A DNA stretch of 64,000 bases. It comes from DAOPKN01 sp035391225 (GTDB taxonomy: Bacteria > Thermotogota > Thermotogae > MWEM01). The stretch spans positions 16,018 through 80,017 of the forward strand of contig DAOPKN010000008.1 in the NCBI GenBank assembly GCA_035391225.1, read 5' to 3'. The position numbers and the translations under genes were made by a program. Under the pieces are notes generated by a model, which did not search any database, was not told the DNA's origin, and saw nothing but the letters and a program-made list of their open reading frames with translations. This document shows, one piece after another, positions 25,872-34,898 of the stretch. Positions within the stretch are counted from its first letter, which is position 1. Each line of letters opens with the position of its first letter.

Positions 25872-27176
25872 ATGATCGATCGCTACGCGCTTTCCCCGAT
25901 GAAAGAAATCTGGACCCGCCAGGCGGGATTCGAACGTTGGCTGGAAGTGGAACTGGCGGTAGTTGCGGCAATGGAGGAGTCAGGTCAAGCCCCCACCGGC
26001 ACTGCAGAGGCGATACGACACAACGCCACGATCGATCTGGACCACATCGATCGCATCGAGCAGGAAGTGCAACACGATGTGATTGCCTTCATTCGCAGCG
26101 TGACACAGCGGATGGGCGACGAGGCACGCTTCTTCCACAAGGGGCTCACCTCGTCGGACGTGGTGGACAGTGCGCTTTCGCTGGCACTGGTTCGTTCCGC
26201 GCATATCCTTTCCCGTTCCCTGGCCCAGCTGCAACAAGCGCTGGCCCAGCTCGCCGAAAAGCACAGGCACACGGTCACCATGGGACGTACCCACGGGGTA
26301 CACGCGGAACCCACTTCCTTCGGGCTCAAGTTCCTGGGCTTTTTCTCGGAAACGCGCCGAAATTCCCGGCGACTGGCGGAGTCTTCCCGGCAAGTTGGCA
26401 TGGCCAAGATCAGTGGGGCGGTGGGAAATTACGCGCACTTCCCGCCGGCACTGGAAGAAAGCGCGCTGGAAAAACTGGGCCTGCGTGCCGTGGAAGTATC
26501 CACCCAAGTTGTGCCGCGGGATATCCACGCGCAATTCCTTTCCACGCTCGCGTTGATCGGAACAGGTGTCGAACGGATCGCGCTGGAAATTCGCCACTTG
26601 CAGCGCACCGAGGTGGCAGAGGCGGCAGAAGCCTTTGCATCTGGGCAGCGGGGCTCTTCGGCCATGCCCCACAAGAAAAACCCCATCGTGTGCGAGCGCT
26701 TGTGCGGAATGGCCCGGCTGCTTCGGGGATATGCCGCCACGGGCCTGGAAAACATCGCGCTCTGGCACGAACGGGATATCTCCCATTCCAGCGTGGAGCG
26801 GGTGGTTTTGCCGGATGCGTGCATGCTCACCTATTACATGCTTGAAAAGATCCGCGAAGTTGTCCAAACGCTGGTGATTGATCCGGGGAAAATGCGCCAA
26901 AACTTCGCGCATTCGCATGGTCTGGTGTTCTCCCAAAAAGTACTACTGGCCCTGGTAGAAAAAGGCATGAGCCGAGAGCAGGCGTATCCCCTTGTGCAGG
27001 AAGTTGCCATGCGAGCTCGCCAGGCAGAGACCGATTTCCTTCGAGAACTGGAAGGAGATCCCCGGATACGGCGCTGGCTATCCCCTGCGGAGATGACACC
27101 ACTTTTCGACCCCAATTCCTTCCTTTGTCACGTGGATTCCATTTTCCAACGTGTTCTTAGCCCAGGGAATCTTTGA
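25872..27176 (+). CDS. purB: Adenylosuccinate lyase
   Basis: PurB catalyses two fumarate-releasing steps in purine synthesis: SAICAR to AICAR, and adenylosuccinate to AMP. The 434-aa protein has the fumarase/aspartase-superfamily signature GSSAMPHKKNPI, the conserved TMGRTHGVHAEPTSFGLK with the acid/base His, and SSDVVDSALSLAL near the N-terminus. The ATG at 25872 has GAGGTG six nt upstream. The length is typical for the short bacterial form. No other purine gene is adjacent. The terminator-like hairpin 27 nt upstream is noted separately. Confidence 0.95.
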   Translation: MIDRYALSPMKEIWTRQAGFERWLEVELAVVAAMEESGQAPTGTAEAIRHNATIDLDHIDRIEQEVQHDVIAFIRSVTQRMGDEARFFHKGLTSSDVVDSALSLALVRSAHILSRSLAQLQQALAQLAEKHRHTVTMGRTHGVHAEPTSFGLKFLGFFSETRRNSRRLAESSRQVGMAKISGAVGNYAHFPPALEESALEKLGLRAVEVSTQVVPRDIHAQFLSTLALIGTGVERIALEIRHLQRTEVAEAAEAFASGQRGSSAMPHKKNPIVCERLCGMARLLRGYAATGLENIALWHERDISHSSVERVVLPDACMLTYYMLEKIREVVQTLVIDPGKMRQNFAHSHGLVFSQKVLLALVEKGMSREQAYPLVQEVAMRARQAETDFLRELEGDPRIRRWLSPAEMTPLFDPNSFLCHVDSIFQRVLSPGNL

Positions 27177-27256
27177 TGGTTCTCCGTAACAATCTATAAA
27201 CTTGCATTTGAGGAAAAAGGTTTATCATTGGGTATCTTGGGGAAAGCACCGCATCC

Positions 27257-29578
27257 TTGAAAGCCAGGTACGCGAATGTGAGGTCCAGCAAGGATTTTTT
27301 CCAAAACCGGTCGTTCCGATCCCACCTGCTTCTGATGATGATTTTTCCCGCGTTACTGGTCTTTGCGGTCACGGGAATGTTGTTGTATGCAAGCGTAGAC
27401 CACATCGATCGCGAGCGAACCGAGAACTTGAGCCTACAAATCGTGCAAGCCCGTTCCCAGCAAATGGGAACCTGGATCGCGTCGCGCATCACCGAGATCC
27501 GCGAAGTATCCCATGCCGAATGTTTCTCCGCGCCGTTCAGCCAAGAAGCTCGAAAGCACCTTCAGGAGAGCTGCAACCAGTCCTTTTCCTCGTTCGAGAC
27601 CATTTTCCTTTCCGACATGCAGGGCAACGCGTATACTTGCGATGGGGGCGAGATTTCGATCTTGGACCGTCCCTACTTCCAACAGGTCCTTTCGGGGAGC
27701 GAAGAGTTGGTTATTAGTAACCCCGTGTACTCCAAGGTGACGGGAAACCTCGTGATGGTCTTGCTTCTCCGGCTTTCGGCGAACGATGGCAGCACCCTTG
27801 GGTTCCTGGGGGGAACGGTGGCGCTTTCCGCGTTCGACCCCCTTCTCGAAAGCATGCAAATCAGTGGAAAAGGGTACGCCTGGATCATGCAACAGGACGG
27901 CTTGGTGATTGCCCATCCCGTGCCAGAAGTGGTCATGAGCGTGAATACCCTGCAAATCCCGGGGGTCAACCAGGATTACCTCGACTTTTTCCAGCGGGTT
28001 ACCCGCACGCCTTTCGGCATCGGGGAATACCAGCGCGAAGGGCAACCTGTTCAAAAAATGATGTTCAGCGCCATTCCCTCTTCCCCGGGTTGGATCCTTG
28101 CCCTCACGATTTTCGAACCCGAACTGTACGAAAACAGCCTTCTCATCCGTCGACTGTTCTGGGTTCTCACCATCAGTTCGCTCGCACTGTTTGCCTTCAT
28201 GGCACTACTCACGGCGCGGGTTTTTTCCCGTCCGTTGGAAGAAGCGGCAAAGAAACTCCAGGATTTTTCCCTCGAGAAACCCTCTTTTCACCTTCCCGAA
28301 CGTGGCCCCCGTGAAATGGCACTTCTGGCGCGGCGCTTCAACGAAACAGCAACCTCGCTCTCGTACACCATCGAACAACTCACCCATTCCCAGCAAACCA
28401 TCGAAGCCAGCAACGAGGAACTGGCCGCGATGAACGAGCAGTTGCAAGCCTCCAACCAGCAATTGGAAGCATCGTTCCTGGAAAACGAGGCGCTTTCGCA
28501 AGACCTCGAAAAAATCTTGTCGCTAACCTCGGAAATGTCTCTTTTCTCCGAAGGCGAAGAAAACACCTTCTTCCAGAAAATGATCGGCATGTTGCTGGGT
28601 TTCGTGCCGCGCGCAGATACCGGGGCGGTTGGCATTTTGGACGAAAAGCGATGGTTTCAAGTGGTGGCAGTGGGCCAGGACCTCGAAGCTTTCAATCGAT
28701 TGCAACTGCAGCGCAACCAGTTTCGCCATCCCCCCGAGTTAATGATCTGGAAGAACCCCCTGGTAGATGCGCGCAAAGTATTGGACCCGGAAGTGTTCCA
28801 CATTTTGGAAGATAATCTCCACCATGCCAAGGAAATTGCTTCTGCACCTTTGAAAGTGGGAGAAAACATCGTGGGAAGCGTCACGCTCACCATTCTCCAT
28901 GACCATTCTTCCAGCTTTTCCCGGGAAGATCTGCGCGTGTTCCGTGCCTTCTCCAACGTCACGTCCGCCTTCCTCACCACCCAGCAATTTCGAATGGCCC
29001 AAGAGAAGTTCCAGAAGCAATTGCTGCTTTCGATGATCAAGGTGCTGGAACTCTACGACCCCTACACGCGGGGACATTCCGAAAGCGTCGCGGAAATTTC
29101 GCGCAAGCTTTCCCGCCAGCTGGGCATGGAAGAAAAGGAAGTGCACCAGGTCTACTGGGCGGGATTGGTACACGACGTGGGAAAGATCCTGGTTCCCATC
29201 GACATCCTGGGCAAACCGGGGAAACTCTCGCTCGAAGAGTTCGACGTAATGAAGAAGCACCCCGAGTGGGGGGCCTCCGTGCTTTCGACTGGCGATGAGT
29301 TGGAAGAAATCGTGAAGGGGGTACGCCACCACCACGAGAACTGGGATGGCACGGGTTACCCCGACAAAATCGCCCGGGAGCACATCCCGTTGATGGCGCG
29401 CATCATCTCGGTAGCGGATGCCTACGACGCCATGACCTCCGACCGCCCGTACCGCAACGCGCTGCCAGAAGACATCGCGCTCTCGGAAATCCAAAAGCAC
29501 CGCGGCACGCAATTCGACCCCCAGGTGGTTGATGCTTTCCTCTCCTGCCCCGCTTGCCGGCAAAAAAGCACCCCGTGA
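27257..29578 (+). CDS. HD-GYP domain receptor protein with dCACHE and GAF domains
   Basis: The 773-aa protein should be a membrane-bound cyclic-di-GMP phosphodiesterase. Order: a transmembrane helix (about 23-45), an extracellular dCACHE-like sensor (about 50-290), a second helix (about 298-318), a HAMP-like linker, a coiled coil, and a GAF-like domain (about 435-590). The HD-GYP domain follows, with GHSESVAEISRKLSRQL, LVHDVGK and HHENWDGTGYP. The HD and GYP motifs are intact. The start is uncertain: TTG at 27257 is the longest reading, and GTG at 27278 has AGG nine nt upstream. No partner diguanylate cyclase is visible in the window. It ends 14 nt before a palindromic repeat that may terminate it. 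Confidence 0.9.
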   Translation: MKARYANVRSSKDFFQNRSFRSHLLLMMIFPALLVFAVTGMLLYASVDHIDRERTENLSLQIVQARSQQMGTWIASRITEIREVSHAECFSAPFSQEARKHLQESCNQSFSSFETIFLSDMQGNAYTCDGGEISILDRPYFQQVLSGSEELVISNPVYSKVTGNLVMVLLLRLSANDGSTLGFLGGTVALSAFDPLLESMQISGKGYAWIMQQDGLVIAHPVPEVVMSVNTLQIPGVNQDYLDFFQRVTRTPFGIGEYQREGQPVQKMMFSAIPSSPGWILALTIFEPELYENSLLIRRLFWVLTISSLALFAFMALLTARVFSRPLEEAAKKLQDFSLEKPSFHLPERGPREMALLARRFNETATSLSYTIEQLTHSQQTIEASNEELAAMNEQLQASNQQLEASFLENEALSQDLEKILSLTSEMSLFSEGEENTFFQKMIGMLLGFVPRADTGAVGILDEKRWFQVVAVGQDLEAFNRLQLQRNQFRHPPELMIWKNPLVDARKVLDPEVFHILEDNLHHAKEIASAPLKVGENIVGSVTLTILHDHSSSFSREDLRVFRAFSNVTSAFLTTQQFRMAQEKFQKQLLLSMIKVLELYDPYTRGHSESVAEISRKLSRQLGMEEKEVHQVYWAGLVHDVGKILVPIDILGKPGKLSLEEFDVMKKHPEWGASVLSTGDELEEIVKGVRHHHENWDGTGYPDKIAREHIPLMARIISVADAYDAMTSDRPYRNALPEDIALSEIQKHRGTQFDPQVVDAFLSCPACRQKSTP

Positions 29579-29592
29579 ACAATCTCACCCCT

Positions 29593-29616
29593 GGGAACGC
29601 CGCACCCCAGTGCGGC
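29593..29616 (+). repeat. REP-like palindromic element between convergent genes
   Basis: This copy is GGGAAC followed by GCCGCAC-CCCA-GTGCGGC and then TTCTTTCC. It lies between the ends of the convergent HD-GYP and lipoprotein genes. A GC-rich 7-bp stem followed by a T-rich tail could end the plus-strand transcript. Confidence 0.8.
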
Positions 29617-29624
29617 TTCTTTCC

Positions 29625-31610
29625 CTAATAGGTCCGGGCCACTCGAAACCCCAGGAAAGCAAAATACCAGATGGGTGTACAGATACCGCGATCGGCAACT
29701 CGCGCAAAACCCTCGCCGTATGCCCAGCCGCCTCCGCGAATCACCCGCCAGTCGTTCGTACTCGAACCCGGACCGATCGGATTGATTTGGTTTCCATGCT
29801 GGTACCAGCTGTCCTCGTACCAGTCATGGCACCACTCGTAGACATTCCCGCTCATATCGTACAACCCAAGCTCGTTCGCACCCTTTTGCCCCACCGGATG
29901 GGGTTGGTTTTCGCCGTTGTCACTGTACCATCCCACGAGATCCAGGTCGTTGCTTCCCGCGAACTTGTAGTCGTGGGTTTCTACTCCATCCACGATGTCC
30001 ACGTGCCCTCCCCTTGCCACGTATTCCCATTCCGCCTCGGTCAACAACCGGTAGCCTTTCACCTTCCGAATGTCGGTGGTGACCTTCCCGCTCGCATCCA
30101 GCAGGCGGCCTTCGTTCGCCTCCCCCTGGTGCCCGTAGGCAACGGGGAGTCCTTCATGCTGGCTCATCCAGTTGCAGAACGCAACCGCGTCCCACCAGCT
30201 CACGTTGATCACCGGGTAGCTTTGCCTTCCAAATCCTGCATCATCGGGTTTCGGTTTTCCTGTAGCCTCGCAGTAGGCATCGTATTGATTGAACGTCACC
30301 TCGGTTTTCCCCACCAGGAAATCGTATCCCAAGGTCACGGTATGCGTGGGGACTTCATCCCAGTAAACCGGTGCGTCACTCCGGGTGTTTCCCCTCAGGA
30401 AACTTCTCCCGCCCACCAGCGCCATCCAGGAAGGATACCCCTCCTCGAATCGTCCTTCCAGCTCCCGGTCACCTTGCAGCGTGAAATGGTAGGGGTTGTC
30501 ATCGCTGAGCTTCTGCTCGTTCTCAAACCAGCCCACGAAAAGGGCCTCACCTGCAGCCAGTGCCTTGACTTCCAGTTGCTCTCCCGCTGGAAACGGTAAC
30601 TGTTGAACGCTTTGCCAGGGTCCATGGTTGACCCGCACGTTTCCCTTCGTTGCCGGAAACGCTTGCACCGTGACCGTGAAGGTGTCTTTCTCGAATGCTG
30701 CACGCAATGACTGATCTCCCTGCGCTTGGAACACGTACGGGTTCTCTTCGCTGAGCTTGGTTCCCCTACTTCCGGATGGACTTTCCTCGAACCAGCCCGC
30801 GAAGTGGAAATCGCCTTGTGCCTGCGCCTCCACCCTCACCTCGTCCCCCACTTGGAGGGTTTGGCTCGCCGAATCTCCCCACTCCCCTTCGTTCACGCGC
30901 ACGCTGCCGTGTTCCGACGGGCTTGCTTGGACCGTAATGGCACACTCCCGCTTACTGAATCTCACTTCAAGCTGGATGTCGCTTTCCAACTCCCGGGAGG
31001 TGGCTGCGGGATGTTCCGGCAGGTAATCGAAAGGGTTGTCCAAACTCAGCAGCTGCTCCCCGATGAACCAGCCTTCCAGCTGGTAGTTCTTTTGTGCTTG
31101 CGCCCACAGCCGGGTAGGGGTGTCCAACCCCGCCTGGATCAGGATGGTTTCCCCCCAATCGGAGGCTTCGCTTCGTATTTGCCCCCCTTGCGCGCTGGCA
31201 ACACGTACTTCCACGGTGTAGTACGGCTGGGTGGAAAAATTCCACTCCTCGCTGCTTGCCAAGAACCTGTCGTTCTGCCAGCATTCCACCTTCCAGTGGT
31301 ACTGGGTGCCCGCAAGCAATTCCGAGTTCCAAGGAATGGCGTTTTGCTGCGTTTCCATGCTTTCCCCAAAAGCTTCACCCAGCGGTGCCACGAAAACCTT
31401 GAAGAAAGAAGCATCCCGGGCCGCTCCCGGAGCAAGTTGCACTTCCCATGAAAAATCTGGGTGCAATCCCACATCCTCCTCACCCTGGGCGGGTGTAACC
31501 AGGAAAACCTCCACCAGCGGCTTGTTTCCGGGAAGCGAGCATCCCACCCAAATAACACCGACACATGCGACAACCAGTCCCACGAAAAACATCCCGATCC
31601 TTTTTTTCAT
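29625..31610 (-). CDS. Lipoprotein with InlB-like repeats and a sulfatase-modifying-factor-like domain
   Basis: The 661-aa protein starts with a lipoprotein signal (MKKRIGMFFVGLVVACVGVIWVGC, Cys24). Next come a fibronectin-like segment (about 30-130) and four beta modules (about 135-410) with the InlB B-repeat pattern GWF...L...NPY.F. The C-terminal ~250 residues form an FGE/SUMF1 fold (FLVGKTEVTFNQYDAYC, VSWWDAVAFCNW, LLTEAEWEYVARGG, MSGNVYEWCHDWY). The usual catalytic cysteines near the C-terminus are missing (RGGGWAYGEGFARVADRG), so it is probably a binding or structural domain, not a formylglycine-generating enzyme. It should sit on the cell surface or in the periplasm. It is divergent from the sugar transporter. 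Confidence 0.85.
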   Translation of the reverse strand: MKKRIGMFFVGLVVACVGVIWVGCSLPGNKPLVEVFLVTPAQGEEDVGLHPDFSWEVQLAPGAARDASFFKVFVAPLGEAFGESMETQQNAIPWNSELLAGTQYHWKVECWQNDRFLASSEEWNFSTQPYYTVEVRVASAQGGQIRSEASDWGETILIQAGLDTPTRLWAQAQKNYQLEGWFIGEQLLSLDNPFDYLPEHPAATSRELESDIQLEVRFSKRECAITVQASPSEHGSVRVNEGEWGDSASQTLQVGDEVRVEAQAQGDFHFAGWFEESPSGSRGTKLSEENPYVFQAQGDQSLRAAFEKDTFTVTVQAFPATKGNVRVNHGPWQSVQQLPFPAGEQLEVKALAAGEALFVGWFENEQKLSDDNPYHFTLQGDRELEGRFEEGYPSWMALVGGRSFLRGNTRSDAPVYWDEVPTHTVTLGYDFLVGKTEVTFNQYDAYCEATGKPKPDDAGFGRQSYPVINVSWWDAVAFCNWMSQHEGLPVAYGHQGEANEGRLLDASGKVTTDIRKVKGYRLLTEAEWEYVARGGHVDIVDGVETHDYKFAGSNDLDLVGWYSDNGENQPHPVGQKGANELGLYDMSGNVYEWCHDWYEDSWYQHGNQINPIGPGSSTNDWRVIRGGGWAYGEGFARVADRGICTPIWYFAFLGFRVARTY

Positions 31611-31636
31611 CCTTCTCCAACCCCCGTTTCTCTCAA

Positions 31637-31645
31637 ATTATAGCA
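31637..31645 (-). promoter_or_regulatory. Extended -10 promoter of the SUMF1-like lipoprotein gene
   Basis: The minus strand reads TGC-TATAAT about 27 nt upstream of the ATG at 31610. No clear -35 box is seen. Confidence 0.55.
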
Positions 31646-31762
31646 CTTTACTTGGTTTCGTGTAGATCATCCAGCGAATCCCTATCTTGGTTATCAACCC
31701 GGTTGAGAAAAAGCTCCCCTGGCTACCGGCCATTTTGCCACCGCATTCCCGTGTTCCATTTG

Positions 31763-31771
31763 TGCTATAAT
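31763..31771 (+). promoter_or_regulatory. Extended -10 promoter of the sugar ABC transporter operon
   Basis: The sequence TGC-TATAAT lies about 45 nt upstream of the binding-protein ATG at 31816, which has GGAGGG as a ribosome-binding site. About 120 bp separate this from the divergent lipoprotein promoter; I see no operator dyad in them. Confidence 0.6.
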
Positions 31772-31815
31772 TCTTGGGGCCTTGCCCCCAAATTTTTTCG
31801 GGAGGGATTGGAAAG

Positions 31816-33075
31816 ATGAAACGTTTGCTGGTTTTGCTTCTTCTGGTGGTACTGAGCTTTTCGCTGCTGGGTGCCAAGGATATTTCGCTGAAGATCATCC
31901 AGGTTTTCAGCAGCCCGGAACGCACCAAGATCCTGGAGAATATCATCGCCGACTTTGAAGCCCTCAACCCCGGGGTCACGATCGAGTTGATTTCTCCACC
32001 CTACGAGACTGCCATCCCCAAGGTCAACTTGATGATGAGCACCGAGCAGGAATTGGATATCGTGGAAGTGAGCGACTGGTTGCTCAGTGGACTGGTGTCC
32101 ATGGGCAAGCTGGAATCGCTGGAACCCTACATCGCCGCTTCCACCGAGTTGGACTACCTGGTCGACGGCGTGCTCAAGTCCGCCCGCGTGATGAACGACA
32201 CCGCCTACATCATGCCCAACGCGGTGTACGTCAAAACGCTGTTCTACCGCCCCGACATTTTCGCGCGCTTCAACCTGAAAAACCCTCCTTCCACCATGGG
32301 AGAGATGATGGCCTACGCGCGCTACATCACCAATGGCAAGGACCAGTTCGGCTTCGACTGGCGCGGAATCGACCCCGTGAACTTCATGGACCTCGTGGTC
32401 ACTTCCTTCTTCGATGACATCGACCCCGAGTGCATGTACAAAACCGTCGATGGCAAGCTGATCTTCGAGGACCCCCGCGCGCTCGAGGGGCTCAACTTCT
32501 ACCTTGACCTGTATTTCAACACCTCCCCCAAGGATTCCATCAACTGGGGATTCGACGACCAGGTAAATTCCTTCGTTTCCGGAATTACCCCCATCCTTTT
32601 CCAGGATCCCGACACCACCGGCCTTCTCAACAACCTGCTGACCGATGGCGCTTACAAGACCGCCGCGCTTCCCACCGGACCCGGTGGTAAGGCGTATCCC
32701 ACGTTCGGTTTCGCGGGCTGGGGTATTCCCACGTTCTCCAAGAACAAGGAGATGGCCTGGAAGTTCATCGAGTTCTTCAACCGCCCGGAAAACGGGGCGT
32801 ACTTCTGCCGCGAGTACGGGGCGCTTCCCGTGGACAAGCGCGTGTACGAGATCGACCCCTACTTCAGCAGCGATATCTTCGCCGGTTGGGCCCAGATGTT
32901 TGCACACCCGGAAACCTACCCCATGACCGAGTACCCCATCGACAATCCCGCGTGGGGCGACTGGTTCCGCTTCCAGGGAGACATCCAGGAACGGTTGTTG
33001 CTCAAGCGCCTCACACCGGAAAAGGCGTTGCAGGAATTCTCCAAGTTCTGGAGAGACGCTGGCTTAATGCACTAA
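31816..33075 (+). CDS. Sugar ABC transporter solute-binding protein (family 1)
   Basis: The 419-aa protein has a signal peptide (MKRLLVLLLLVVLSFSLLGA) without a lipobox cysteine. It has the family 1 extracellular binding-protein fold: ILENIIADFEALNPGVTIELI, ALPTGPGGKAYPTFGFAGWGIPTFSKNKEMAWKFIEFF, and a C-terminal helix. It delivers a mono- or oligosaccharide or a polyol to the two downstream permeases. A strong hairpin with a T-run separates it from the permeases, which is typical where binding protein must be made in excess. The substrate cannot be read. Confidence 0.92.
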   Translation: MKRLLVLLLLVVLSFSLLGAKDISLKIIQVFSSPERTKILENIIADFEALNPGVTIELISPPYETAIPKVNLMMSTEQELDIVEVSDWLLSGLVSMGKLESLEPYIAASTELDYLVDGVLKSARVMNDTAYIMPNAVYVKTLFYRPDIFARFNLKNPPSTMGEMMAYARYITNGKDQFGFDWRGIDPVNFMDLVVTSFFDDIDPECMYKTVDGKLIFEDPRALEGLNFYLDLYFNTSPKDSINWGFDDQVNSFVSGITPILFQDPDTTGLLNNLLTDGAYKTAALPTGPGGKAYPTFGFAGWGIPTFSKNKEMAWKFIEFFNRPENGAYFCREYGALPVDKRVYEIDPYFSSDIFAGWAQMFAHPETYPMTEYPIDNPAWGDWFRFQGDIQERLLLKRLTPEKALQEFSKFWRDAGLMH

Positions 33076-33085
33076 ACACATCCTT

Positions 33086-33115
33086 CGGGGCGCGCTTGCG
33101 CCCCGTTTTCTTTTT
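33086..33115 (+). terminator. Intercistronic terminator-like hairpin after the sugar-binding protein
   Basis: The stem CGGGGCGC/GCGCCCCG (33086-33105) has loop GCTT and is followed by TTTTCTTTTT. It is placed between the binding protein and first permease genes, and probably causes partial termination and protects the upstream mRNA. Confidence 0.8.
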
Positions 33116-33145
33116 CTGCATTCCACCAAACGACGAGGAGCCCGC

Positions 33146-34027
33146 ATGAATCGAAAAAAGGGCCTGTTCATTTTCTTGATGCTCGTGCCCACCTTTTCCG
33201 TGATCGGTTTCTTGACCATCTACCCCACCATCAAGGGGTTCATCTTGGCGTTCCAGAACTACACGGTGTTCACCTTCGGCCGTGTGCGTTTCATCGGCTG
33301 GGACAACTTCGCCAAGATCTTCTCCGACCCGGAATTCTTGAACATCGTGTGGAACACCGTGGTGTGGATCTCGGTCTCGGTTTTCTTCCAGCTCGTACTG
33401 GGACTGGGGTTGGCACTGTTGATGCGAAAACCCTTCAAGGGCCGTGGCATCTACGCCGGGTTGGTGTTCTACCCCTGGGCGCTTTCGGGGTTTGCCATCG
33501 GGCTGCTGTGGTCGTGGTTGCTCAACGGGCAGTTTGGCATCGTCAACGACGTGCTCGTGCGGCTCGGGCTGATCAAGGACAACATCCAGTTCCTGTCCAA
33601 CCCGGACACCGCAATGTTTTCGGTGCTGCTGGTGAACATCTGGTACGGCATTCCCTTCTTCGCCATCATGTCGCTTGCCGCGCTGCAGTCCATTCCCAAG
33701 TCGGTGTACGAGGCGGCCCAGATCGATGGCGCCGGAGGTTTCAAGCAGCTGGTGAGCATAACGTTGCCCTACATCCGCCCCACGCTCATCAACACCATCC
33801 TGCTGCGCGTGATCTGGGTCATGAACTTCCCCGACGTGATCTACGGCATGACCCGGGGAGGGCCCGCCGGCAGCACGGAGATCCTTTCCACCTACATGAT
33901 CAACATCGTGTACTACAAGAATGACTTTTCGCGCGCGTCCGCGGTTGGCGTGCTGATCGTGCTCTTCCTTCTCGTGTACACGATCTTTTACTTGAGAATC
34001 AGCGGTGGTAAGGAGCTGGAACTATGA
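33146..34027 (+). CDS. Sugar ABC transporter permease (MalF type)
   Basis: The 293-aa protein has six predicted membrane helices. The cytoplasmic EAA loop reads SVYEAAQIDGAGGFKQLVSITLPYIRP, which couples to the ATPase. An ATG with GAGGAG five nt upstream begins it, and it ends overlapping the next gene by 4 nt (ATGA). It pairs with the MalG-type permease to form the channel. No ATPase gene is present in the operon, so a shared MsmK/UgpC-like ATPase is expected elsewhere. Confidence 0.92.
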   Translation: MNRKKGLFIFLMLVPTFSVIGFLTIYPTIKGFILAFQNYTVFTFGRVRFIGWDNFAKIFSDPEFLNIVWNTVVWISVSVFFQLVLGLGLALLMRKPFKGRGIYAGLVFYPWALSGFAIGLLWSWLLNGQFGIVNDVLVRLGLIKDNIQFLSNPDTAMFSVLLVNIWYGIPFFAIMSLAALQSIPKSVYEAAQIDGAGGFKQLVSITLPYIRPTLINTILLRVIWVMNFPDVIYGMTRGGPAGSTEILSTYMINIVYYKNDFSRASAVGVLIVLFLLVYTIFYLRISGGKELEL

Positions 34028-34857
34028 AACCCCGAAAGGTGATTTTTGGCACCCTTCGATGGACCGCACTGTCCATGTACCTGTTGTTCGCCGTGTTCCC
34101 ACTGGCTTGGATCTTCATCACGTCCATCAAGCCACCCCAGGAAGTGTACACCTACCCCATTCGCTACTGGCCCTCCAAGCCCACCGGCGAGGCGTACGTG
34201 TACCTGTTCGAGTTCGCCAACTTCTTTCGTTACTTCGTCAACAGCATCTTCGTTTCCATGGCCGCCTCCATCAGTGCCACGTTCATCGCCATGCTCAGCG
34301 GGTACGTGCTGGCGCGCATGCGCTTCCGCGGGCGCTACCTGCTCACGTTGTTCCTGTTCTTCACCCAGATGATCCCCGCCTACCTGCTGATGATCCCGCA
34401 GTTTTCCATGTTTTCCGATTTCAAGCTGATCAACCGGCTGTCGGGCATCATCCTGATCTACATCGGGCTGGGTGCCACGTTCAGCACCATCATGGCACGG
34501 GGCTTCTTCGTGCGTATCCCCGAAACCCTCGAGGAAGCGGCGATGATCGATGGCTGCACCCGGTTGGGCGCATTGTTCCGTATCACGCTTCGGCTTATGC
34601 TTCCCGGTGTTGCCGCGGTGTTCAGCTTCTCGTTCGTGAACAACTGGAACGAGCTCTTCACCGCCGCACTCTTTCTCAACAGCGACTCCAAGATGACCGT
34701 GCCCGTGGCACTCTACTCCTTCATCTCCAAGGCGGGCATCCAGTGGAACGTGCTGGGCGCAGGGATCATCATCGCGCTGGTGCCCACCATCTTCGTTTTC
34801 TCCTTCGCCCAGAAGTACATCGTGGCTGGCCTCACCCAGGGTTCCGTCAAAGAATAA
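34024..34857 (+). CDS. Sugar ABC transporter permease (MalG type)
   Basis: The 277-aa protein has six hydrophobic helices and the EAA loop ETLEEAAMIDGCTRLGALFRITLRLMLPG. The C-terminal tail ending QKYIVAGLTQGSVK is the typical end of MalG-type permeases, where it reaches into the ATPase dimer. It overlaps the upstream permease by 4 nt. It forms the second half of the importer channel. The operon ends here; proC has its own promoter 10 nt further on. Confidence 0.92.
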   Translation: MKPRKVIFGTLRWTALSMYLLFAVFPLAWIFITSIKPPQEVYTYPIRYWPSKPTGEAYVYLFEFANFFRYFVNSIFVSMAASISATFIAMLSGYVLARMRFRGRYLLTLFLFFTQMIPAYLLMIPQFSMFSDFKLINRLSGIILIYIGLGATFSTIMARGFFVRIPETLEEAAMIDGCTRLGALFRITLRLMLPGVAAVFSFSFVNNWNELFTAALFLNSDSKMTVPVALYSFISKAGIQWNVLGAGIIIALVPTIFVFSFAQKYIVAGLTQGSVKE

Positions 34858-34866
34858 CCCGTGGTG

Positions 34867-34872
34867 TATAAT
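34867..34872 (+). promoter_or_regulatory. -10 box of the proC-proA-proB operon
   Basis: TATAAT, preceded by GGTG, lies about 27 nt upstream of the proC ATG, with GGGGAGGGA as the ribosome-binding site. The -35 region is within the end of the permease gene and is weak. Confidence 0.5.
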
Positions 34873-34898
34873 CGACCCAAAACCGGGGAGGGATTGCT

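Noticed and set aside
25740..25872. A purine or PreQ1 riboswitch before purB
   Set aside because: I could not find conserved aptamer stems or the three-way junction; only a terminator hairpin is clear.
31611..31815. A small plus-strand gene (31565-31819) before the sugar-binding protein
   Set aside because: Its frame starts inside the lipoprotein signal region, has no homology-like pattern, and overlaps two promoters.
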